17,014 bases of DNA from Chloroflexota bacterium (GCA_020850915.1 JADZDV010000407.1:1-17014); one strand, 5' to 3'. Counted from the first letter of the stretch, positions 1-7,522 are shown. Notes: a model not told the origin generated them from the sequence alone. Translations and numbers: made by a program.

Positions 1-1191
1 ACCGAGCGACAGCACGCCGAGAGGGAGCGGGCCGAGCTGCTCGCGCGGGAGCAGACCGCGCGGACGCACGCCGAGCGACTCGCGGCCGAACGGGCGGCGA
101 TCCTCAGCCGGATCGCCGATGGCGTCATCGCGGCCGACGCGGCTGGTGATATCACGTTTGTCAATGACGCGGCGCGGCGGCTCTACGGTATTCTGACGCT
201 CGGGCTGCCGGCCGAGGGGGGCGCGGCGACAAGCGCGCGGTTGACGGTTCACGACCTGCCCGGGCAGGGCGACCAGCTACCGCTGACCCGGGCCGCGCTG
301 CACGGAGAGACCGTCCTCAACGCGGAGATGCAGATTCGGCGCCCCGACGGCACGCGCATCGTGGCCGAGGGTAGCGCCACCCCGGTCGTGACGGAAGACG
401 GCCGTCGGCTCGGCGCCGTCCTGACGGTGCACGACGTCACGGCCCAGCGGGACCTCGAGCGGCAGAAAGACGAGTTCCTTTCGAATGTCTCTCACGACCT
501 CAAGACGCCGCTCACGGCGATCAAGGCGTCGATTGGCGTTGTCCTGGCCAATGAGCCATCGGACACCCCCGAGCCGCTCCACCGCATGCTGACCAACATC
601 CACGTCTCGACGGATCGGATGGTCTCGCTCGTCGAAGACCTGCTCGAATTGACGCGTGCGCAAGCTCGGAGGGTGCAGCTTCGGCTCCTGCGCGTGGACC
701 TGCGAGACACCGCGCGACGGGCGGCCGCGGCGATCGAGCCACTCGTGCAGGAGCGCCAGCAGCGGCTCCAGTTGGACCTGCCGGCGCGTCCCGTTGAGGC
801 GGCGGCTGACAGTCAGCGCCTCGAGCGGGCCCTGCTGAACCTGCTGGAGAACGCTTGCAAGTACGGGCGACCTGGCGGGAGGATTCGTCTGGGGCTCAGG
901 CGCGGCAAGGGCCTTGCAACGTTGCGTGTGACAGACGACGGGCCTGGCATTCCGCGTTCGGAACAGACCAGGATCTTTGACAGGTTCTATCGGCCAACAA
1001 CCGAGACGAGCCGGCGTATTCCGGGCAGTGGTCTGGGCCTGCCGATCGCACGCGCGATGGTGGAGCTGCACGGCGGCGAGCTGCGGTTGAAGAGCGAGCC
1101 GGGGAGAGGCTCCACGTTCTCCATCACCATTCCGATGGGTCCCGCGGCCGTCTCTCCCGCCGAGGCGCCGACCGGCAACCAGGGAGAGTGA
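1..1191 (+). CDS. Sensor histidine kinase with PAS domain, 5' partial
   Basis: The frame is open from the first base of the window, so the N-terminus is missing and 396 residues are visible. Residues 1-35 are rich in Glu, Arg and Ala and look like a coiled-coil signalling helix. Residues 36-147 look like a PAS domain. The HisKA H-box has SHDLKTPL, with the phospho-acceptor His at visible residue 165 (codon 493-495). The HATPase_c domain follows, with the N-box Asn at 284, the G1 box DDGPGIP near 312 and the G2 box GSGLGL near 342. No membrane segment is visible, so any sensor region lies upstream of the window. The kinase should autophosphorylate and pass phosphate to the response regulator that starts 1 nt after its stop. 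An internal TTG at 241 could be read as a start, but the PAS domain before it makes the full-length frame the better reading. Family assignment is secure; the stimulus is unknown. Confidence 0.95.
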   Translation, partial: TERQHAERERAELLAREQTARTHAERLAAERAAILSRIADGVIAADAAGDITFVNDAARRLYGILTLGLPAEGGAATSARLTVHDLPGQGDQLPLTRAALHGETVLNAEMQIRRPDGTRIVAEGSATPVVTEDGRRLGAVLTVHDVTAQRDLERQKDEFLSNVSHDLKTPLTAIKASIGVVLANEPSDTPEPLHRMLTNIHVSTDRMVSLVEDLLELTRAQARRVQLRLLRVDLRDTARRAAAAIEPLVQERQQRLQLDLPARPVEAAADSQRLERALLNLLENACKYGRPGGRIRLGLRRGKGLATLRVTDDGPGIPRSEQTRIFDRFYRPTTETSRRIPGSGLGLPIARAMVELHGGELRLKSEPGRGSTFSITIPMGPAAVSPAEAPTGNQGE

Positions 1192-1192
1192 C

Positions 1193-1927
1193 GTGAAGAT
1201 TCTTGTCGTTGACGACGACCGGCAGATCCTGGACGCGCTGACGGTTGGGTTCCAGCTCCAGTGGCAAGACGCGGCCGTCCACTCGGCCAGCGACGGGGAG
1301 AGTGGACTGCGTCTGTTCTACGAGCACGATCCGGACGTCGTGGTCCTGGACGTCTCGATGCCGGGCAAGAGCGGCTTTGAAGTGCTGCAGGAGATCCGGC
1401 GGATCTCCGATGTCCCGGTCATCATGCTGACCGCCCGTAGCGAGGAGATGGACCAGGTGCGCGGACTGGAGCTTGGCGCCGACGACTACGTCGTCAAGCC
1501 GTTCGGGCACCTGGCGCTGCTCGCGCGGATCAAGGCTGTCCTGCGCCGCGCCGAGTTGCCGCCGCCGACCAGGGCGCTGCCGGACTTCGTCGCCGGCCAC
1601 CTCGAAGTTAACTTTCAGAACCACCAGGTGACGCTCAAGGGCGAAGAGGTCAAGCTAACGCCGGTGGAGTACAAGCTGCTGTACCACCTGGTGCGAAACG
1701 CCGGTCGCCTGATGCCGCACCAGGCGCTCCTGGACCGCGTCTGGGGAGACGACTATGGCGCTACGACCGATTATCTGAAGGTCTTCATCAGCAGGCTGCG
1801 CGCCAAGATCGAGCCGCCCGAGGGCCCACACTTCATCGAGACGGAGCGCGGCCTCGGCTACCGGTTCGTTCGCCCCAGGCAGGAGAGCGAGCGCGTTGCG
1901 ACGGGCAAGACCACCAGGCCACGGTAG
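1193..1927 (+). CDS. OmpR/PhoB-family response regulator (KdpE-like)
   Basis: This is a 244-residue DNA-binding response regulator, the usual length for the OmpR/PhoB family. The receiver domain spans residues 1-120, with the acidic pair at D7-D9, the phospho-acceptor D53 in VVVLDVSMPG, T80 and the conserved K102 in VVKPF. The winged-helix effector domain spans about 130-233. It contains the typical LTPVEYKLL, the recognition-helix region DYLKVFISRLRAKIE and the wing ERGLGYRFV. The effector resembles KdpE/PhoB proteins most. The start is GTG at 1193, preceded by GGGAG at 1182-1186 with 6 nt spacing. It lies 1 nt after the kinase stop, so the two are almost certainly co-translated as a cognate pair. 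Regulators of this family bind direct repeats spaced about one helical turn apart. Such repeats occur twice in this window, but a link between them and this protein is inference. Confidence 0.95.
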   Translation: MKILVVDDDRQILDALTVGFQLQWQDAAVHSASDGESGLRLFYEHDPDVVVLDVSMPGKSGFEVLQEIRRISDVPVIMLTARSEEMDQVRGLELGADDYVVKPFGHLALLARIKAVLRRAELPPPTRALPDFVAGHLEVNFQNHQVTLKGEEVKLTPVEYKLLYHLVRNAGRLMPHQALLDRVWGDDYGATTDYLKVFISRLRAKIEPPEGPHFIETERGLGYRFVRPRQESERVATGKTTRPR

Positions 1928-1952
1928 TCGCCACCACTCCCACGGGCGACAG

Positions 1953-1988
1953 CGCCGAAGGCCACCCCGGACGGGGCGGCCTTCGGCG
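1953..1988. terminator. Strong hairpin, likely bidirectional terminator
   Basis: CGCCGAAGGCC at 1953-1963 pairs perfectly with GGCCTTCGGCG at 1978-1988, an 11-bp stem. The loop contains a further CCCC/GGGG pairing (1965-1968 with 1973-1976). It lies between the convergent ends of the response regulator (stop 1927) and the small coiled-coil gene (stop at 2016), so it can serve both strands. No good T-run follows on either side, which is common in very GC-rich genomes. Confidence 0.7.
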
Positions 1989-2015
1989 TCCTGAGCAGGG
2001 GCGCTCCCGCTCCGG

Positions 2016-2294
2016 TCAGTGGCGACCGACCTGTCCCATCGGCGAGCCGTCCAGCACGTCCAGCTCCCGCTGAACCTGCTGCCGCGCGGCCACGAGGCGC
2101 TGCCGATGCGCCGAGACCTGGGCGATCTCGCCCCGAACCTCGACCACGGCGTCACCCGTGTCCCACTCCTGCGCCTCGCAGCGGTCGCGCTCGCGGTACA
2201 GCCGATTGATCTCGCCGGCCATCAGCCGGTCGATCGCTTCGATCATCGTCAGCTCGCGATGTAGTCGCTCGGTGACCTCGAGGTCAGACATCAT
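2016..2294 (-). CDS. Small coiled-coil protein of unknown function
   Basis: I do not recognise a family. The 92-residue product (MMSDLEVTERL...) is almost entirely charged and helical. It is rich in Glu, Arg and Gln with leucines at heptad-like spacing and has no membrane segment or signal peptide, so it is probably a cytoplasmic coiled coil. The reading frame continues upstream to 2333. A strong ribosome binding site (GGAAGGAGG, complement of 2300-2308) supports the ATGATG pair at 2294/2291, with spacing of 5 or 8 nt, so the start is one of those two. The start overlaps the end of the HPF-like gene (stop 2284-2286), so the two should be translationally coupled. It is the last gene of the Usp/HPF-like operon, which suggests a role in the same stress response. 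That role is inference. Confidence 0.7.
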   Translation of the reverse strand: MMSDLEVTERLHRELTMIEAIDRLMAGEINRLYRERDRCEAQEWDTGDAVVEVRGEIAQVSAHRQRLVAARQQVQRELDVLDGSPMGQVGRH

Positions 2295-2745
2295 CGTCGC
2301 CTCCTTCCTGGCGAGCGCGTCCCGCGTCGCCAACCGCTCCCGTGATCTGCTCGCTCACCGCCTCGCTTCGCTCTGCGCCGGTGAGCGCGGGGCGAAGCTG
2401 TCTGGGCAGCCCCCGGCCTGGTACGCCGTAGCGATGTTCACCTCGCTGGTTGGCGACCTTTCGTTCGAGCTGCCGCTCCACGTCGGCCACCGCCAGTCGT
2501 GCAGCCTGATCCGGCGTCGCGGCGGACTGGCGACTGATCAGATGCTGGCCCAGTGGCCCCACTTGGAGCCGCAGGTCTGCCTCCACCTGTCCGCGATCGC
2601 GAAACCGTTGCAGCGCCAGCACGGCCGCCGGGTCGGGGCGGTGAACGAGGCGACGCTCCAGAACCGTGAGGTGGTGACGAATGCGCCGCTCCTCGTTCTC
2701 CTCGAGCGCGAACCCGCGCACCTGGATCTTGATATCAAGAGGCAT
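2284..2745 (-). CDS. Divergent HPF/RaiA-like ribosome hibernation protein (putative)
   Basis: The product has 153 residues. The first 105 or so fit the HPF/RaiA (S30AE) pattern. There is an opening strand with Ile-Lys-Ile and Arg-Gly at residues 5-11, an amphipathic helix ending in LTVLERRL (26-33), then alternating strands (44-47, 55-66). A second helix follows with AVADVERQLERKV (85-97), matching the usual AIDxxxxKLERQLRK helix. HPF proteins bind the 30S decoding region and inactivate ribosomes in starvation. The C-terminal 45 residues are Arg/Ala/Gly-rich and lack the long HPF dimerisation domain. The start ATG at 2745 overlaps the stop of the upstream Usp gene by 11 nt, and its own 3' end overlaps the next gene, so all three are coupled. 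Linkage to Usp genes supports the call because the two families often travel together. Sequence conservation is weak, so the assignment is moderate. Confidence 0.6.
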   Translation of the reverse strand: MPLDIKIQVRGFALEENEERRIRHHLTVLERRLVHRPDPAAVLALQRFRDRGQVEADLRLQVGPLGQHLISRQSAATPDQAARLAVADVERQLERKVANQRGEHRYGVPGRGLPRQLRPALTGAERSEAVSEQITGAVGDAGRARQEGGDDDV

Positions 2746-3835
2746 GGATCGACTCCGATAGGTCTACTCCCCCCGGGGCGTTGGCCAACAGGCCCCGCTC
2801 GAGGCGCACGCGAAGACGGCGTGCCAGGCTGCTCGCGCGGGGATCGTCATCCGAGGTTTCGATGATCTCGTCGAGCCCGCGCATCAGCAACGACAGCTCC
2901 TCCCGGGTCAGCGTCAGCGCCAACCTCGCCGGTGCGAGCCGCGGGCCGGACCTTGCCCCAGCCGTCAGCTCTTCCGGCGCCGCGTCCACCGGACGGATCA
3001 AGAGCAGCGGCACGGATGCCGAGTGGATCATCCGGGTGGCAACGCTGCCCAGCACGAGCCGCGCGAGGCCGCTTCGCCCGTGCGTTGCCATGGCGATGAC
3101 ATCGGCGCCATGTTCGCGGGCGACGATGTCGATCGTGGTAGCGGCGTAACCCTGGCGGGCCTCTACCTTACAGGCGAACCCGGCCGTGCGAAGGCGCTGC
3201 GCCGTTCCATCCAGATAGGTCTTTGCGTTCCCCAGCTCTCGCTCCGCGTCAACCGAGGACCGCACGCGAGCCAGCGCGGGCGTGGCAATCTCCACGACCC
3301 TGAGCAGGTACAGCTCCAGTTTGGCGAGACTCGCCAGCGACACGGCGGCGGCCAGGGCAGACTCGGCCAGCATCGAGCCGTCGAGCGGCACCAGGACTCG
3401 CAGCGGTCGGTCCTCCGGCCAGGGGTGTGAGGTCGTGGGCGACACGAGCAGCAGCGGCACGCTGGACTGCCGGAGCACCTGGTCGGCGATGCTACCGTAC
3501 AGCCAGCGGCCGAGGCCCCCCCGGCCGTGCGTCGACATAATGATGAGACCGACCCGGTGCTCGCGAGCGTTGTCCAGCAGGCAATCCGCGACAGAGTCCG
3601 GGCTCGCGTAGTCGAGCACCGGCTCGACCTCGAGCCGCGCATCGGGGTAGCTGTCACGCAGGCGGTCCGCCAGGAGGGCGAGATCCTGCTCCGGCGTCGG
3701 CTCGAGGCTGAACGGCGGCACCGCTCGGAACAGCACGATTTTCGAGCCTGGAGCCCGTGCCAGCGTGGCGGCGAACGGCACCGCGCGCTCTGCCAGCGCG
3801 GAACCGTCGTGCGGCAGGAGGATCGTATTCAGCAT
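2735..3835 (-). CDS. Universal stress protein, two UspA domains plus C-terminal extension
   Basis: The product has 366 residues in two tandem UspA domains (about 1-133 and 144-283). Each opens with a nucleotide-contact loop (LLPHDGS at 6-12, VLVPLDGS at 147-154). Each carries the ATP-binding signature THG-x9-GS (STHGRGGLGRWLYGS at 101-115, ATHGRSGLARLVLGS at 250-264). The first Gly of the classical G-x2-G-x9-G(S/T) motif is Ser or Ala, which is common in tandem Usps. Residues about 285-366 form an extra C-terminal segment with a helical, charged stretch (REELSLLMRGLDEIIE), not part of a normal Usp fold. It follows another tandem Usp by 41 nt and overlaps the HPF-like gene, so it belongs to the same operon. 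Usp proteins bind ATP or other nucleotides and act in stress survival; the specific partner is unknown. Confidence 0.93.
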   Translation of the reverse strand: MLNTILLPHDGSALAERAVPFAATLARAPGSKIVLFRAVPPFSLEPTPEQDLALLADRLRDSYPDARLEVEPVLDYASPDSVADCLLDNAREHRVGLIIMSTHGRGGLGRWLYGSIADQVLRQSSVPLLLVSPTTSHPWPEDRPLRVLVPLDGSMLAESALAAAVSLASLAKLELYLLRVVEIATPALARVRSSVDAERELGNAKTYLDGTAQRLRTAGFACKVEARQGYAATTIDIVAREHGADVIAMATHGRSGLARLVLGSVATRMIHSASVPLLLIRPVDAAPEELTAGARSGPRLAPARLALTLTREELSLLMRGLDEIIETSDDDPRASSLARRLRVRLERGLLANAPGGVDLSESIHAS

Positions 3836-3876
3836 CTCGCGCGTCTCCCGGCCTTCTGGAGCTTTTCCGCGGCTGG

Positions 3877-4845
3877 TCAGGCCGTCGGCCCGGCACCGAC
3901 AGGGCGGCCGGCCAGCTCGTCCTCTGTGAGGGGGTTGGCAGCAGGCGCCGGTTCCGTCTCGGCGAACTCCCTGATGACCGCGGGCCGGATCAGCAGCAGC
4001 GGCACGCTGGACCGCTGGAGTGTCCCGGTCGCCACGCTGCCCATCACCAGACGAGCCAGGCCGCCTCGTCCGTGGGTGGACATAGCGATGAGGTCAGCTT
4101 GCCGCGCTCGCGCGACCGCCTCAATGGTCGGCGCAGCGTAGCCCGAGCGCACCTCCGCCTCGACCTTAAGGCCTGTTTCGCGCAGTCGAGCTGCCGCCGC
4201 GTTCACATAGTCGCGCGCTTCAGCCAGCTCCGCCTCGGGGTCGAGCGCAACGTACGCATAGCCCTCCGCGTAAGCGTAGTTCAGCGGCTCCACGGCACGG
4301 ATGACCACGAGGTCGGACCGATACCCAGTGGCAAGCTGCTCAATCGTGGCAAAGACTGCCTCAGCTAGCGGCGAGCCGTCGAGTGGGACGACGACCTTGA
4401 TCGGCCGGTCCAGCGTCCAGAGCCTCTCGCAGGTAGCGGGGATCAGCAGGATCGGCTTGCGGCAGTCTCTAATGACCTGATCGGCAACGCTGCCGTAGAT
4501 CCACCGTCCGAGGCCCCCGCGACCATGGGTGGACATCACGACCAGGTCGGGATCTCGGATGGCGACCTCCGCGACGATCTCCTCGGCGGGCAGGCCGTAC
4601 GGCACGGCGACCTCCGACTGGATGCCCTCCTCAGACAGCCGTGTTGCGATCCCGTCGAGATACGCCTCAGCATCCTCAACGGCGCGAACCTGCTCGTCAG
4701 TGGGATCCGTCCCGGGGAACGTTCTTGCCTGCGCCGAACGGACCAGGATGATCTTTCCGTCAACCGCGCGAGCCAGCACCCTGGCATATGGCAGCGCCCG
4801 CTCGGAGAGAGGCGAGCCGTCAAGGGGGACCAGAATCGTCTTCAT
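3877..4845 (-). CDS. Universal stress protein, two tandem UspA domains
   Basis: The product is a 322-residue cytoplasmic protein. Domain 1 spans about 1-137, with ILVPLDGS at 4-11 and STHGRGGLGRWIYGS at 105-119. Domain 2 spans about 149-288, with VVVPLDGS at 151-158 and STHGRGGLARLVMGS at 256-270. Both THG-x9-GS nucleotide-binding signatures are intact apart from Ser in the first Gly position. The frame runs upstream to 4893, but ATG at 4845 is the better start. It aligns with the usual MKTILVPLDGS opening and has GAAGGA about 7 nt upstream. It is the first gene of the minus-strand stress operon, 41 nt ahead of the second Usp gene. A tandem 11-mer repeat lies about 120 nt upstream, oriented toward this gene. 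Confidence 0.94.
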   Translation of the reverse strand: MKTILVPLDGSPLSERALPYARVLARAVDGKIILVRSAQARTFPGTDPTDEQVRAVEDAEAYLDGIATRLSEEGIQSEVAVPYGLPAEEIVAEVAIRDPDLVVMSTHGRGGLGRWIYGSVADQVIRDCRKPILLIPATCERLWTLDRPIKVVVPLDGSPLAEAVFATIEQLATGYRSDLVVIRAVEPLNYAYAEGYAYVALDPEAELAEARDYVNAAAARLRETGLKVEAEVRSGYAAPTIEAVARARQADLIAMSTHGRGGLARLVMGSVATGTLQRSSVPLLLIRPAVIREFAETEPAPAANPLTEDELAGRPVGAGPTA

Positions 4846-4965
4846 GGCTGTGTCCTTCTCGTTCGAGGTACGCCTCTCGACGGACCCGGGCACGACGCTG
4901 TAATGGAGTGGAGCTCCGTAGCTACCACCTTCAGGCTACCGCGGGGTCGTTACGCCAACGCTTGC

Positions 4966-4987
4966 GGTAGGTAAACGGTGGGTGAAC
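4966..4987 (-). promoter_or_regulatory. PHO-box-like tandem 11-mer direct repeat
   Basis: On the minus strand this reads GTTCACCCACC followed directly by GTTTACCTACC, two 11-nt units identical at 9 of 11 positions. An 11-bp pitch is the known arrangement for OmpR/PhoB-family sites. The unit resembles the GTTCAyc-type direct repeat units of actinobacterial PHO boxes. The orientation points toward the Usp operon that starts at 4845. A related set with the same core lies at 11709-11740. Binding by the response regulator encoded at 1193 is inference. Confidence 0.5.
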
Positions 4988-5034
4988 GGAGCGCCGCGCC
5001 GTCCTGGTCTCGGTCAGCCGAGCGCACAGCGATC

Positions 5035-5043
5035 TGCTACCCT
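5035..5043 (+). promoter_or_regulatory. Possible extended -10 element for the MgtA-like gene
   Basis: TGCTACCCT matches the extended -10 form TGn-TAnnnT. It ends 8 nt before the ATG at 5052, and no purine-rich ribosome binding site lies between them. If used, transcription would start at or very near the start codon, giving a leaderless mRNA. I see no convincing -35 element. The match is short and could be chance. Confidence 0.3.
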
Positions 5044-5051
5044 CTGGCTGC

Positions 5052-7508
5052 ATGGCCACCCTTCCCCCCGGCAATGGCCTGACGGCTGAGGAAGCCGCCG
5101 AGCGACTCGCCCGCTACGGGCCCAACACGGTCGAGACAAGCCCTCGCTTCCGCCTGGTCAGAACCTTCGTCGGGCTGCTGACCAATCCGCTCGTGCTCAT
5201 TCTGCTGGCTGCGAGCATCATGTCCGGGGCGCTTGGCGAGGCCCTCAACGCCAGCCTGATCGTCCTGATCGTCGTGCTGAGCATCGCGCTGGACTTCTAC
5301 CAGGTCTTTCGCTCCGAGCAGGCCGCCAGCCGTCTCCAGCAGCTGATCACGCCAACCGCTCAGGTCTGGCGCGCCGACCAGCTTCTGGAGGTGCCCGTCC
5401 GCGACGTCGTACCCGGAGACCTGCTCGAGGTCTGTGCCGGCGACCTGATCGCGGCGGACGGATCCCTCGAGCAGGCGCTGAGCCTGACCCTGGATGAGGC
5501 GGCCCTGACCGGCGAGTCGCTCCCCGTGGAAAAGGGGCCCGGAGCGCCGGGTGGGTCGTCCGTGTACGCCGGCACATCGGTCGTCAGCGGTCTGGGTCGC
5601 GTGCGGGTGACGGCCACCGGCTCGAACACCCAGTTCGGCGCCATCGCGCGAGCCCTGATCGAGCGCGCCCCTCCGAGCGAGTTCGAACTGGGCACTCGCC
5701 GCTTCGGCTTCCTGATCATGCGGACGGTTGTCGGGCTGGTGATGTTCGTCTTCCTCGTGAACGCGCTGCTCCAGCGACCGCCGCTGGAATCGCTGCTGTT
5801 CGCGCTCGCCCTGGCCGTCGGGCTCACGCCAGAGTTCCTTCCGATGATCATCACGGTGACGCTCTCGCAGGGCGCCCTCCGCATGGCGCACGGCAAGGTC
5901 ATTGTCAAACGCCTGGCAGCCATCGAGAACCTCGGAAGTATGGACGTTCTGTGTAGCGACAAGACCGGTACGCTGACCCGCGGTGTCGTCACGCTCCAGG
6001 AGCATCTGGACATCGTGGGAAGCTCCTCAGAGGCGGTATTGCGCCTGGCATGCGTGAACAGCGCCCTGGAGACTGGTCTCAGAAGCCCACTGGACACGGC
6101 GATCCTCGCGCACGAGCACCCGGCCATCACCAATTATTCGAAGCTGGACGAGCTGCCGTTCGACTTCGAGCGTCGGCGCGTCAGCGTCCTCGCGAGCGGA
6201 CCGGACGGAGTCGAGCAGATCACCAAGGGCGCACCGGAGAGTCTGCTGGCCGCCTGCACGAGCGTCCTGTGCGCCGGACAGGTGGAGCCGCTCTCTGCAG
6301 AGACGCGGCAGGCGGCGACGGCAACGCTCGAGCGATTGAGCCGTGCCGGCTACCACGTCCTGGGGATCGGCCTGAAGCCGCATCCCCCGGGAACGACGCG
6401 CCTGGCGCCATCCGACGAAGCTGCCATGGTCTTCGTCGGTTTCGCGGCGTTCTTTGACCCACCGGACGAGTCGGCGCGGCGCACCATTGCCGACCTGCGG
6501 CAGAAGGGCGTGGCAGTCAAGATTCTGACCGGCGACGGCGAACTGATCACCCGCACGGTCTGCGACACCGTCGGCATCCCGGTCGAGCGCATCGTGCTTG
6601 GCGATGAGCTCATCACGACGAGCGACGACGCGCTGGCGGCGATCGTCGCTCGCACGGACGTGTTCGCGAGGGTCTCGCCGAGCCAGAAGAACCGCGTCAT
6701 TCGGGCGCTCAAACGGAACGGCCACGTGGTCGGCTACATCGGCGACGGCATCAACGACGCGCCCTCACTGCACGCCGCGGATGTGGGCATCTCCGTCTCC
6801 AACGGCGTAGACGTCGCCAAGGCAGCAGCCGACATCATCCTGCTCGAGAAAAGCCTGGCCGCCGTCCACCGAGGGGTGGTGGAAGGACGGAGGAGCTTTG
6901 GGAACATCGCGAAGTATGTGCTGATGGGCACCAGCTCCAACTTCGGCAACGTGCTCAGCATGGCCCTGGCTTCCGCGTTCCTGCCGTTCCTCCCGCTGCT
7001 GGCGGTTCAGATCCTGCTGAACAACTTCCTCTACGATCTATCCCAGCTCACGATCCCCACAGACAATGTGGACGAGAGCTACGTCGCGATGCCACGTCGC
7101 TGGGACACCGGCCTGGTGAAGCGTTTCATGTTCCGCCTCGGCCCGGTCAGCTCGATCTACGATTTTCTGACCTTCGCCCTGCTGCTCGGCGTCTTCCACG
7201 CCGGACCGTCCGAGTTCCGGGCCGGCTGGTTCATCGAGTCGCTGGCCACCCAGACGCTCGTGATCTTCATCATCCGCACAGCGGGCAACCCGTTCCGGAG
7301 CCGACCGAGCAACGCGCTCATCCTGAGCGTCTGCGGGAGCCTGGCCGCTGGCTTCCTGGTCGTTGTGACGCCGATTGGCCAATCGCTCGGTTTTGCCAGT
7401 CTGCCGCCGAGCTTCTACGGCGCCTTGCTGGTCCTGGCGGCAACCTATCTGCTGCTCGTCGAGTGGCTCAAACGCGGCATTTTCCGCGTGAGCGGCTGGA
7501 CCGCCTGA
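5052..7508 (+). CDS. mgtA: MgtA-like P-type ATPase, probable Mg2+ importer
   Basis: This 818-residue integral membrane protein has the complete P-type ATPase order. A cation-ATPase N-domain comes first (GLTAEEAAERLARYGPN, 9-25). TGES of the actuator domain is at 153-156 and the phosphorylated Asp is D303 in DKTGTLT. The nucleotide-binding KGAPE is at 392-396, the TGD loop at 493-495 and GDGINDAP at 564-571. Membrane segments lie near 45-85, 220-275 and in the C-terminal part (about 625-805). P3B/MgtA-type marks are VGLTPEFLPMIITVTLSQGA (256-275) and the NNFLYDLSQLTIPTDNVD stretch (657-673). MgtA imports Mg2+ with ATP hydrolysis. This copy is roughly 80 residues shorter than E. coli MgtA, mostly at the N-terminus. 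The start at 5052 has no clear Shine-Dalgarno. A related divalent cation is possible, but the family call is strong. Confidence 0.9.
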   Translation: MATLPPGNGLTAEEAAERLARYGPNTVETSPRFRLVRTFVGLLTNPLVLILLAASIMSGALGEALNASLIVLIVVLSIALDFYQVFRSEQAASRLQQLITPTAQVWRADQLLEVPVRDVVPGDLLEVCAGDLIAADGSLEQALSLTLDEAALTGESLPVEKGPGAPGGSSVYAGTSVVSGLGRVRVTATGSNTQFGAIARALIERAPPSEFELGTRRFGFLIMRTVVGLVMFVFLVNALLQRPPLESLLFALALAVGLTPEFLPMIITVTLSQGALRMAHGKVIVKRLAAIENLGSMDVLCSDKTGTLTRGVVTLQEHLDIVGSSSEAVLRLACVNSALETGLRSPLDTAILAHEHPAITNYSKLDELPFDFERRRVSVLASGPDGVEQITKGAPESLLAACTSVLCAGQVEPLSAETRQAATATLERLSRAGYHVLGIGLKPHPPGTTRLAPSDEAAMVFVGFAAFFDPPDESARRTIADLRQKGVAVKILTGDGELITRTVCDTVGIPVERIVLGDELITTSDDALAAIVARTDVFARVSPSQKNRVIRALKRNGHVVGYIGDGINDAPSLHAADVGISVSNGVDVAKAAADIILLEKSLAAVHRGVVEGRRSFGNIAKYVLMGTSSNFGNVLSMALASAFLPFLPLLAVQILLNNFLYDLSQLTIPTDNVDESYVAMPRRWDTGLVKRFMFRLGPVSSIYDFLTFALLLGVFHAGPSEFRAGWFIESLATQTLVIFIIRTAGNPFRSRPSNALILSVCGSLAAGFLVVVTPIGQSLGFASLPPSFYGALLVLAATYLLLVEWLKRGIFRVSGWTA

Positions 7509-7522
7509 GATCTCACGCGGTC
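7499..7522 (+). terminator. Hairpin overlapping the MgtA-like stop codon
   Basis: GACCGC at 7499-7504 pairs with GCGGTC at 7517-7522. Inside, after one C-C mismatch, is the perfect 10-bp palindrome TGAGATCTCA (7506-7515), which includes the TGA stop at 7506-7508. A competing pairing CGCCTGA (7502-7508) with TCAGGCG (7521-7527) is also perfect. Position at the convergent gene end suggests a terminator. There is no T-run. Confidence 0.45.

Larger units (their letters stand above)
4846..5051. other. Divergent intergenic control region (Usp operon / MgtA-like ATPase)
   Basis: This 206-bp region has no credible gene and separates the minus-strand Usp operon from the plus-strand ATPase gene. It holds the tandem 11-mer repeat at 4966-4987. 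It also holds a 7-bp inverted repeat (CTACCGC at 4936-4942, GCGGTAG at 4964-4970) and a possible extended -10 element just before the ATPase start. Both operons must be transcribed from here unless there is read-through from elsewhere. Confidence 0.75.

Noticed and set aside
277..1071. A 264-codon minus-strand open frame antisense to the histidine kinase
   Set aside because: No recognisable family; the kinase motifs on the plus strand explain the conservation of this stretch.
2158..2865. A plus-strand open frame of 235 codons over the HPF-like/coiled-coil genes
   Set aside because: The minus strand has coupled starts, strong ribosome binding sites and family-like patterns. The plus frame has none and runs into the Usp coding region.
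4936..4970. 7-bp inverted repeat CTACCGC/GCGGTAG as an operator
   Set aside because: The arms are short with a 21-nt spacer and do not extend. They are likely by chance at this GC content, although one arm overlaps the direct repeat.
5037..6005. A 322-codon open frame on the minus strand, antisense to the MgtA-like gene
   Set aside because: The His/Gln/Asp/Arg-rich composition is typical of a shadow frame. The plus strand encodes intact P-type ATPase motifs throughout.
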